Shown here: positions 57,912-64,000 of the stretch, piece after piece
How positions within the stretch are numbered: the first letter of the stretch is position 1
Layout of the letters: each line of letters starts with the position of its first letter
IMG/VR virus record: IMGVR_UViG_3300014257_000015
Span: 1-64,000 of that record
Direction: 5' to 3' (one strand)
From: a virus
DNA: 64,000 nt
Notes under the pieces: generated by a model
What the model was told of the DNA's origin: nothing
What the model saw: only the letters and a program-made list of their open reading frames with translations
The model's database searches: none
Position numbers and translations under genes: made by a program

Positions 57912-59013
57912 GTATAGAGCTGCGTTCATCGCAGACATACACGGTAGCAACAAGCTTCCATATTCCAAGCCCACAAAACAAGATCGCACCGACAGACTAG
58001 ACGACCAAATAGCGCTGCTACGTCGCTTCAGAGCTTCGGCCGAAGAGTATGATGTCGATGCCATCTATGTTCTAGGCGACCTCTATGACAAGTCGCTGGT
58101 GGACCCGGTAACACTAACGCACATAGTTGAAGAGGTCGTGTCTTGGCCATTCAACACATACATCCTCCCAGGCAATCACGAAGCAAATAGTCTTCGAGGT
58201 GGACGTTTTGCTGTTGAGGCCTTTGGTGTGATGGGTCGGGATCATCTGTTTGTGATTGGCAATGATGTTGAGCCTGTGATCATTGATGATTGGTTGAATT
58301 TCTGGCCAATAGCGTTCATGCCAGTCGGGGCAACAAAGCGGCGAATCGAAGCGATACGCGGGAAAATCAACAAGAAATGCACTAATGTTCTTCTTATGCA
58401 CAACAGCGTTCTGGGAGCGAATCACCAGGGCTGGACGTGTGATGACGGTCTGTTGGTAGAGGAAGTGTGCAACGGTTTCAATTGGACGTTATCAGGCCAT
58501 TTCCATACACCACAGAAATTTGGTGGGACAGGCTTGTATCTCGGCGCACCAATGCACCACCATTACGGTGATGTGGGACGAAAGGCCGGTTGGTGGATTA
58601 TGGATTTCTGTGGTGGCGATCTCAAAAGGAAGTTCATCGACGGCGCTGCGCCACGATTTCACATATTGGATGGGATAGACAAAAAAACAGCATCGAAAAT
58701 CAGCAAAGGTGATTATGCGCGAATTGAAATCAACGCAACAAGCGAAGATTGGGTGAAGATGAAGCCCGAAGTCAAGGCGTATTGTGCTGCACTTGATGAA
58801 AAAGGCATCAATTCATCTTTTCGACACATCCCGATTGCTCGTCATGGAATGCGTATGGCATCGTCGAAAACGGCGGCGATGACGCTTGACGAGGCGGTGG
58901 CCAAATACCCAGAAACAGCTAGCGTTGAAATTGGTTCGTTGGACAAGAAAAAGTTGAAATCAATTGGGCTTGAAGCGCTTCAAGCGGCGAGAGGTGAATA
59001 TGGAGTTGCTTGA
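57901..59013 (+). CDS. sbcD: SbcD/Mre11-like (gp47) metallophosphatase nuclease subunit
   Basis: The GTG start with GGAG upstream overlaps the previous gene. The calcineurin-like phosphoesterase motifs appear in order: FIADIHGSN near residue 10, VLGDLYDKS near residue 60, LPGNHEAN near residue 90, LMHNS near residue 160 and SGHFHTP near residue 195. Together these supply the two-metal site. The C-terminal 120 residues fit the cap and helical tail of gp47/Mre11. With the SbcC-like partner it cleaves hairpins and resects broken ends. It overlaps the partner by 14 bases, as is usual. Confidence 0.85.
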   Translation: MERRYRAAFIADIHGSNKLPYSKPTKQDRTDRLDDQIALLRRFRASAEEYDVDAIYVLGDLYDKSLVDPVTLTHIVEEVVSWPFNTYILPGNHEANSLRGGRFAVEAFGVMGRDHLFVIGNDVEPVIIDDWLNFWPIAFMPVGATKRRIEAIRGKINKKCTNVLLMHNSVLGANHQGWTCDDGLLVEEVCNGFNWTLSGHFHTPQKFGGTGLYLGAPMHHHYGDVGRKAGWWIMDFCGGDLKRKFIDGAAPRFHILDGIDKKTASKISKGDYARIEINATSEDWVKMKPEVKAYCAALDEKGINSSFRHIPIARHGMRMASSKTAAMTLDEAVAKYPETASVEIGSLDKKKLKSIGLEALQAARGEYGVA

Positions 59014-60892
59014 GGTGGGTGGAAAGGATTTTGGGCCATTCAGCGAATTCTCTCTTCAATTGCACAACCAGGGGTTGGTTTGGATTGGAGGGGTGAACAA
59101 TGACTCCAAGGCTGCTAAATCAAACGGCTCGGGGAAATCACACATATTCAAAGCAATCACGTGGTGTTTGTGGGGAGAAGCGATTGACAAAGAAGTAGGC
59201 GACAAGGTCATTCGCAATGGGACCAAAGAGGCGACAGTGTATGTCAAGTTGGGTGGCGGGTGGAAGGTGTGTCGTGTGCGGCGAAAAGGTTCGCCACGCC
59301 TTTCACTCATCACACCAGAAGGGGAATCTTGGAAGGCCATAGGCAAGGATGTACAAGAGAAGATCAATGAATTGGTTGGTTTAGATTTCAAGGCTTTCAA
59401 AAATACAGTCCTGTATGGTCAAAACGATTCTCTTCGTTTTGCCAATCCTTCGACACGCGACGGCGATCGCAAGGACATGCTCCATAAGATTTTGCGCACC
59501 GAGTTGTTGAAGCATTGTCACAATTGGGTTAAGGAACAATCCAAACAATTGAATGCCAAACTATCGGATGTACAATCACAATCATCGTCCGTGAAGGCGC
59601 GCCTTGAAGAGCAGGACGTTTCAGGGCTCCAGGAAGAGCACGACGAATGGGAAGAGGAACGGCAAGAAGCAATTGAAGAGCACAAAGAGTCAGCGAGACT
59701 CAAAAAGTCATTGGCTGAAGCTGAGCTGAAAAAAACGGTTGATGTCTCGAAGTTGAAATTGGAAATCAAAAAGCTTAATGCCGTCGTTGAAGAAGGTGTA
59801 GTTGCTGAAAGGGACATTGCTGCGCTGGACAAAAAATTGGATGTTCTTAGATTCACTAGGGAAAATTGTTCCAACGAGTTGGCTAGGATGGAGACAAAGA
59901 TCGAAGGAACGATTGAAAGGTTGGAACAGATGGATGAGGATGAGTGTCCCATCTGTAGGTCTCCAATGGGCAAAGGCGTAGCTCTTCGCACAAAAAAGAA
60001 CCTGGAAAAAATCAAATCCATAATCGAGAGCGAAGCAGAGGAGAAAAAGGCCAACATCGTAGGGTTGGCTGAAGACATAAGTCGTGTTGCCGAAGAGAGG
60101 AAAGCGAAGTCCAAAATTGTTTCAGCTGCCACGGATGCCTCAGGGGAGATATCTGACTTGAACGCAAAGATAATGGCAGCGACAGCAGTCAACGATCGTG
60201 TCGATGCGTACATCGCCGCCGCTCGCGAATCTCTCAAACAAGCGAAGGCGAAAGCAGCAGAAAAAAACCCGTACGCTGCGCGCCTAGCCACAGCAGAATC
60301 CAAGGCAAAAGCATTCCAACAACGCCTACATGAGCTTCAGGAAAAAGAGTCAGAAATCAGCAATGAGCTCGCACACGTGAAGTTCTGGGTGAAGGGGTTT
60401 AGCGGCGCTGGGTTGCCGTCGTTCATCCTCGACAGCGTGATGCCGTACATCACCGAGCGCGCCAATCACTATCTGGGCACATTGGCGGACGGCGACATCA
60501 AACTGAATTTTGATACGCAACGTGAATTGAAGAGCAGCCGGGGCGAATACAAAGACGAGATTGAGATCAGTTGGGAAATTGAGGGGGCAAGCGACACATA
60601 CCCGGCCAGCGGTGGTCAACTGAAGAAAATCGAAATTGCCACAGATTTGGCGCTGATGGATTTGGTGGCAACTCGGGAAGGCGGCCATGTTGATCTACTG
60701 ATGCTCGATGAAGTTCTGGATGGTTTGGATGAAGAAGGCCGACAGCGTGTGCTCATGCTCCTTCAAGAATTGAGAGCCAAAAGAGGTTCGATATTTGTAA
60801 TCAGCCATGAAGTTGACATGGCCGAGATATTCGAGAAGTCTGTGATGGTGAAGAAAGATGGTGGGGCGGCCATATTGGAGTTGGCAGCATGA
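59000..60892 (+). CDS. sbcC: SbcC/Rad50-like (gp46) ATPase
   Basis: I use the ATG with GAGAGG upstream, which overlaps the SbcD-like gene. Walker A is SNGSGKSH at residues 41-48. Long coiled coils (about residues 190-300 and 330-465, such as EEHDEWEEERQEAIEEHKES) flank a CPIC zinc hook (C316/C319) that dimerises the arms. The C-terminal signature region (PASGGQLKKIEIATDL), Walker B (VDLLMLDEVLDGLDEEG) and HEVD complete the ABC ATPase. It forms the resection complex with the SbcD-like protein. All motifs are intact at 630 residues. Confidence 0.88.
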   Translation: MELLEVGGKDFGPFSEFSLQLHNQGLVWIGGVNNDSKAAKSNGSGKSHIFKAITWCLWGEAIDKEVGDKVIRNGTKEATVYVKLGGGWKVCRVRRKGSPRLSLITPEGESWKAIGKDVQEKINELVGLDFKAFKNTVLYGQNDSLRFANPSTRDGDRKDMLHKILRTELLKHCHNWVKEQSKQLNAKLSDVQSQSSSVKARLEEQDVSGLQEEHDEWEEERQEAIEEHKESARLKKSLAEAELKKTVDVSKLKLEIKKLNAVVEEGVVAERDIAALDKKLDVLRFTRENCSNELARMETKIEGTIERLEQMDEDECPICRSPMGKGVALRTKKNLEKIKSIIESEAEEKKANIVGLAEDISRVAEERKAKSKIVSAATDASGEISDLNAKIMAATAVNDRVDAYIAAARESLKQAKAKAAEKNPYAARLATAESKAKAFQQRLHELQEKESEISNELAHVKFWVKGFSGAGLPSFILDSVMPYITERANHYLGTLADGDIKLNFDTQRELKSSRGEYKDEIEISWEIEGASDTYPASGGQLKKIEIATDLALMDLVATREGGHVDLLMLDEVLDGLDEEGRQRVLMLLQELRAKRGSIFVISHEVDMAEIFEKSVMVKKDGGAAILELAA

Positions 60893-61062
60893 ATTGTCCC
60901 AATTGTGGAGCTACAATGGTGGCCATCAGATCGACAAAAGTTGAAGCGGACGTCATCGATTCAACTTCCACAGAGACCACCGACGTTTTGTTACCAATTT
61001 CGAAGAGCGAAGAAGTAAATGGTCTGACGTGTGAAAACTGTGGCTATCTGGAGGAATGGTGA
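60889..61062 (+). CDS. 57-residue zinc-ribbon protein
   Basis: The ATG overlaps the SbcC-like stop (ATGA) and the TGA overlaps the ATG of the next gene (TGATGG). It has two cysteine pairs (NCPNCGATMV near the start and TCENCGYLEEW at the end) that form a classic zinc ribbon with a 40-residue acidic loop. The size, exact coupling and motif support a real gene despite its length. A nucleic-acid or transcription-related function is plausible but not shown. Confidence 0.6.
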   Translation: MNCPNCGATMVAIRSTKVEADVIDSTSTETTDVLLPISKSEEVNGLTCENCGYLEEW

Positions 61063-61622
61063 TGGTTTCCACGAAGCTGAAGGGAAAGAACGTGTGGCTC
61101 CACGTCGAATTGGACGATGAGGAAAGAGCTGCTATGGTGTCTATCCAACGCAAAATGCGTCCATTGATGGATATCGGCGTCATATGCCCTTGTTGTCGAC
61201 GCAAGTGCAAGGTGTACAAGCAGCGGATATCGTCAACGATGGCAGCAACGTTGTATTGGATGCATAGAAGGTCAAAGAAAAACGGCGGCAAATACATTCG
61301 AATGTCTAGGGTTGCTCCAAAATGGGCAGTGGCAGCACCTGAGCGTGCGCGTCTTGCTAAGTGGGGGTTGATAAAAGCGAAGCCGCTGGGCGGGGAAAAG
61401 GGAAGACTGAAGAACAGCGGAAAGTGGAAGATAACGCAAAAGGGGATCGATTTTTGTAAGGGCAAAATAGCAGTCGAGAAATACGTTTGGCTTTTGAATA
61501 ACGTTGTGATTGAAAGATCAGAAGAAACAACAGATCTACAAAGTTGTCTTTCGAACAAATTCGATTACTCTGCGTTGATGCGTGGCGAATATGACGATCT
61601 AGAGTCGATACCAAGGAGATGA
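61062..61622 (+). CDS. hypothetical zinc-binding protein (186 aa)
   Basis: The chosen ATG has GGAGG at good spacing; one two codons earlier is too close. A cysteine motif (CPCCRRKCKVYKQ) near residue 45 suggests zinc or nucleic-acid binding. The remainder is basic with KWAVAAPERARLAKWGLIKA and LKNSGKWKITQKGIDFCKGK, a region like a winged-helix wing and recognition helix. The C-terminus is acidic. No named family is recognised. A DNA-binding role is inferred. Confidence 0.55.
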   Translation: MVSTKLKGKNVWLHVELDDEERAAMVSIQRKMRPLMDIGVICPCCRRKCKVYKQRISSTMAATLYWMHRRSKKNGGKYIRMSRVAPKWAVAAPERARLAKWGLIKAKPLGGEKGRLKNSGKWKITQKGIDFCKGKIAVEKYVWLLNNVVIERSEETTDLQSCLSNKFDYSALMRGEYDDLESIPRR

Positions 61623-61623
61623 T

Positions 61624-62325
61624 ATGGGTTTGAAAGTCATAGGCGCCGACATTTCGCTGAATCACGGCGCCCTTGTCGAGATTACGGATGGAGAGTTGTC
61701 CAATTTTTGGTATTGGACTGACGTTGCATCATCAGCATCCAGGAGCAAGCGTGGATATAGGATGGTTGTTCTGAACACGAAAGATCGTGGGTTGAAATCA
61801 ATACACCGATTGGCCAATATCGAGAGGTATCTGTACGGCATATTGGAGGGGGCCGAGCCGGACTACATTGGCATCGAAGACTATGCCATCAGAGAAGAAC
61901 AAGGAGCGCACTACCTCGGAGAAGTGGGTGGCATTTCGAGGATGTTATGTTGGAAATTGAACATTCCGCTTCGCCTTCACGACCCGACCAGTGTGAAGAT
62001 GTTCGTTGCGCATGACGGAACGTGCCAAAAGGATTCAGTCGAACGTGCTGTGTTGGATAGGTGGGGTGTCGACTTTTCAAGGTTCAACCAACCAATAGCG
62101 AAACCAAACAAAAAAGTGAAACAACCGAAACAATCCCGCCGCACCAGCGAGGATCTGTGTGATGCATTTGGAATAGCACACATGGTTTGGACTGAAGTAC
62201 AGCTGCGTCGGGGAGAAATCGCCATGTCATCGCTTCATGAAAAGGAAATCAGAGTCTTCAATAGAGTCACCAAGACTTACCCAGTTAACTTGTTGGATAG
62301 GGAATGGATCAAAAGATGCGACTGA
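61624..62325 (+). CDS. ruvC: RuvC-like Holliday junction resolvase
   Basis: The RNase H-like fold shows IGADISLNHGALVEI (first catalytic Asp near residue 9), YIGIEDYAIRE (Glu near residue 84), DPTSVKMFVAHDGTCQKDSV and a late acidic helix SEDLCDAFGIAHM (Asp residues near 180). These match the D-E-D-D arrangement of RuvC/phage resolvases. It resolves recombination intermediates. At 233 residues it has a charged tail. It lies among recombination genes, as expected. Confidence 0.7.
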   Translation: MGLKVIGADISLNHGALVEITDGELSNFWYWTDVASSASRSKRGYRMVVLNTKDRGLKSIHRLANIERYLYGILEGAEPDYIGIEDYAIREEQGAHYLGEVGGISRMLCWKLNIPLRLHDPTSVKMFVAHDGTCQKDSVERAVLDRWGVDFSRFNQPIAKPNKKVKQPKQSRRTSEDLCDAFGIAHMVWTEVQLRRGEIAMSSLHEKEIRVFNRVTKTYPVNLLDREWIKRCD

Positions 62326-62579
62326 TGGAAGCGATCGGGTGGATTGGGACGTTTTTGTATGCTGTGGCTGGGTGGCCGCAAGCTATCAATTCAATTCGTC
62401 GTGGGAATTCGGACGGCGTTCGCATTGGATTTTTATCGATGGTGATCGTTGGAGGTTTCTTGCATGTTGCCTACAGTTTGCATTTAGACTCTTCACCCCT
62501 CGTGGTTTGTAACACATCAACCATTTTGGCGATGGGCGTGGTTATGAAATATCGATTGGCACCGAGGAGAATTTCATGA
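62304..62579 (+). CDS. SemiSWEET/PQ-loop-like small membrane protein
   Basis: The protein has three hydrophobic stretches: IGWIGTFLYAVAGWPQAI, GFLSMVIVGGFLHVAYSL and CNTSTILAMGVVM. It carries the PQ motif (AGWPQAINSIRRGNSDG) typical of PQ-loop and SemiSWEET transporters, which move small sugars or related molecules as dimers. The start overlaps the resolvase gene by 22 bases. Such proteins are rare in phages. The substrate is unknown, and a role in membrane physiology is only a guess. Confidence 0.65.
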   Translation: MDQKMRLMEAIGWIGTFLYAVAGWPQAINSIRRGNSDGVRIGFLSMVIVGGFLHVAYSLHLDSSPLVVCNTSTILAMGVVMKYRLAPRRIS

Positions 62580-62803
62580 GCGAAGAATGGTCAACAGACG
62601 ACATCATCGGGGCGTCTGATTACGATGGTGAGACGGTCGGTGTCAGCTACGAAGGAATCGAGTATGTAACTAATCTTGCCGCTAAAATAATCATCGATGG
62701 AGAAAAGTTTTGGGTGCCGAAGTCAGTCATTGTGGACGCGGACGACGAAACTGTGATCGTGAAATCATGGTGGGCAGAAAAAGAAGGTTTGGAAAGCTTT
62801 TGA
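62576..62803 (+). CDS. small hypothetical protein (75 aa)
   Basis: The ATGA overlap couples it to the PQ-loop gene. It is an acidic beta-rich polypeptide (YEGIEYVTNLAAKIIIDGEK and a VPKSVIVDADDETVIVKSWW end), resembling small phage accessory domains of the SH3 or OB kind. No specific family is recognised. Confidence 0.6.
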   Translation: MSEEWSTDDIIGASDYDGETVGVSYEGIEYVTNLAAKIIIDGEKFWVPKSVIVDADDETVIVKSWWAEKEGLESF

Positions 62804-63042
62804 CTTGTCCGTCTTGTGGATTGGATTACAATGATTTCAAGACTGGTTACAAGTATGCAGATGTTTGGTTGTTGCTGTGGAGCGGCAGTGAAGATCCTGC
62901 GACTTGGAAGTACAAAAGGCGCAGTACGGTGCTGGGACTTTGGCACCAATTGAAGATGGAGATGTGGAATTATCACACAGAAATGTGTTCGTTGCAGGCA
63001 GAATGTGAAAGCACGCAACAGAACGACGAGGTGCCATTTTGA
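62767..63042 (+). CDS. small zinc-binding hypothetical protein (91 aa)
   Basis: The ATG lies inside the preceding gene; the ribosome binding site is weak, and GTG one codon later is an alternative. Residues 13-30 include LTCPSCGLDYNDF, a partial zinc ribbon. The middle is Trp-rich (DVWLLLWSGSEDPATWKY) and the end carries two further cysteines. The family is not recognised. The stop overlaps the TTG start of the exonuclease gene. Confidence 0.5.
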   Translation: MVGRKRRFGKLLTCPSCGLDYNDFKTGYKYADVWLLLWSGSEDPATWKYKRRSTVLGLWHQLKMEMWNYHTEMCSLQAECESTQQNDEVPF

Positions 63043-63959
63043 AGGCAGACACACTTATATTCGATGGGAAACACCTGCTTTGGCGTTGTGCCGATGCATT
63101 CAATACGCTGTCGTACGAGGTTGAAGGCGAAGAAATTGGGACAGGTGCGATATACGGTTGGCTGTCGTGCGCGATGCGCGTACGGATGCGATACGGGGGC
63201 CGTGCAATCGTGGCGTGGGAAGGTTCGAACAACTTCAGATACAAATTGTATCCCGAGTACAAAGCAAAGGATGAGCCTGACGAAGAAAAACGGCTGTTTC
63301 TCGAAGATATGAAGAAACAGGAGAAGCGTTTGAAGGCTGTTCTTCGTGCCATTGGAATGCCTCAATTTCTCGCCAACGGCGGTGAAGCGGATGACGTCAT
63401 CGGGACATTAGCAGCCAGACACGAAATGGCACACCGTCGCGTTGTCATATACAGCGGTGATTCTGACTTGCGCCAACTCGTCACTAGCAAAATCTCAGTT
63501 GTTTCCCCGGGGTTCAAGGGTAAAGAAACGATGTATGGGGATTCAGCAGCAGTCAAAGAGAAGCACGGCGTTGATCCGATGCTCATACCCGACCTGAAGG
63601 CGTTGGCTGGTGACAATTCTGACAACATTCCGGGGATGCCTGGCATAGGAGACAAACGAGCGGTCCAGGCCATACAAGAGTGTGGTGACATTGACGAGAT
63701 CATCACGGCGGCAAAGAGCGGCAAACCCATTGGCATCCCCGAACGATTCAGGGCTGTGTTGATAGACAACGAGGAATCTCTTAGGCTGTACAAGAGGCTC
63801 ACAACGATCAATCTTGGCGTTGGAATGGATGCGATTAAACCAAAACGCAGCAGAAAAAGGGTGGCGCAGTATTTCATGGCATACGGCTTTCGGTCGTTGA
63901 TGGAAGCTCCTGAAATGGAAGCTGTGATGGCGCTCGGGGATGAAGACGACGAAGATTGA
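63039..63959 (+). CDS. 5'-3' exonuclease/flap endonuclease (T5 FEN/PolI-type)
   Basis: The start is a TTG overlapping the previous stop, with GAGG upstream. TLIFDGKHLLWRC near residue 5 supplies the first acidic residue. GGEADDVIGTLA near residue 114, YSGDSDLRQLVT near residue 140 and GDNSDNIPGMPGIGDKRAVQ near residue 193 are the FEN acidic cluster and H3TH motif. The C-terminus (YFMAYGFRSLME) closes the fold. It removes RNA primers and flaps in lagging-strand synthesis. The gene is complete at 306 residues. Confidence 0.88.
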   Translation: MKADTLIFDGKHLLWRCADAFNTLSYEVEGEEIGTGAIYGWLSCAMRVRMRYGGRAIVAWEGSNNFRYKLYPEYKAKDEPDEEKRLFLEDMKKQEKRLKAVLRAIGMPQFLANGGEADDVIGTLAARHEMAHRRVVIYSGDSDLRQLVTSKISVVSPGFKGKETMYGDSAAVKEKHGVDPMLIPDLKALAGDNSDNIPGMPGIGDKRAVQAIQECGDIDEIITAAKSGKPIGIPERFRAVLIDNEESLRLYKRLTTINLGVGMDAIKPKRSRKRVAQYFMAYGFRSLMEAPEMEAVMALGDEDDED

Positions 63960-63962
63960 TCA

Positions 63963-64000
63963 ATGTTGAATCGAAAGCTCAAGGCATTGGATAGGATTGA
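63963..64000 (+). CDS. start of a further gene, cut by the window edge
   Basis: An ATG three bases after the exonuclease stop begins an open frame (MLNRKLKALDRI) that runs to the edge. Only twelve codons are visible, and the ribosome binding site (GAAGA) is weak, so neither the start nor the identity can be judged. Confidence 0.35.
   Translation, partial: MLNRKLKALDRI

Noticed and set aside
59518-60303. 261-codon minus-strand open frame
   Set aside because: It is antisense to the coiled coil of the SbcC-like protein; Ser/Ala-rich shadow frames are expected there.

Overview
The window is a stretch of a tailed double-stranded DNA phage with a contractile tail (myovirus morphology). Evidence for this is the sheath, tube, tape-measure, gpD-like hub, gp5-like spike, gp25, gpJ and gpI genes in the usual order, followed by a phage-encoded replisome. 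Every gene I can support lies on the + strand. Genes are tightly packed, many joined by ATGA or TGATG stop/start overlaps, and most starts have a clear AGGAG-type ribosome binding site. Neither edge is a genome end: a gene is cut at each side, so the genome is larger than 64 kb. A Gram-negative host is suggested, weakly, by spanin-like lysis proteins. I see no rRNA, tRNA, CRISPR array or insertion sequence.

Layout. 1-7.7 kb: the end of a zinc-binding protein, fibre- or adhesin-like virion proteins, and neck/connector/completion proteins. 7.7-15 kb: tail sheath, tail tube, a T4 gp26-like protein with a -1 frameshift extension, and tape measure. 15-23.7 kb: baseplate (LysM/gp53-like, gpD hub, gp5-like spike, gp25, gpJ, gpI). 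23.7-30 kb: long repeat-built tail fibre, a glycosyltransferase-like protein, two small paralogues, and a cluster of small membrane proteins with a lysis look but no recognisable endolysin. 30-32 kb: UvsW-like helicase and a winged-helix regulator. 32.1-32.75 kb: an AT-rich segment dense in CCAAT/ATTGG repeats that may be the replication origin. 32.75-38.7 kb: candidate initiator, DnaC-like loader, DnaB-like helicase, beta-class DNA methyltransferase, Toprim primase. 38.7-44.7 kb: a regulatory node, a CobS-like AAA+ ATPase, a CobT-like VWA metalloprotein and a sigma-factor-like protein. 44.7-49.3 kb: a nucleotide-metabolism cassette (FAD oxidoreductase, MazG-HAD fusion, class III aminotransferase, ThyX-like enzyme, dNMP-kinase-like enzyme). 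49.3-64 kb: DnaE polymerase containing an intein, HU-like protein, SSB, RecA, SbcD/SbcC-like pair, RuvC-like resolvase and 5'-3' exonuclease, with several small zinc-binding proteins and a SemiSWEET-like membrane protein.

How it works together. The replisome is nearly self-sufficient (loader, helicase, primase, polymerase, SSB, recombination and flap/junction nucleases), although no sliding clamp is visible. The nucleotide cassette beside it could supply, or chemically alter, thymidine nucleotides. The main oddities are: (1) a DnaE intein whose HNH endonuclease is a complete gene in another reading frame, inserted near the intein N-terminus; (2) a textbook -1 slippery site plus stem-loop at the end of the gp26-like gene; (3) the CCAAT/ATTGG cluster inside an open frame; (4) the putative base-modification cassette; and (5) a 15-bp hairpin overlapping a 31-codon ORF between two coupled genes.
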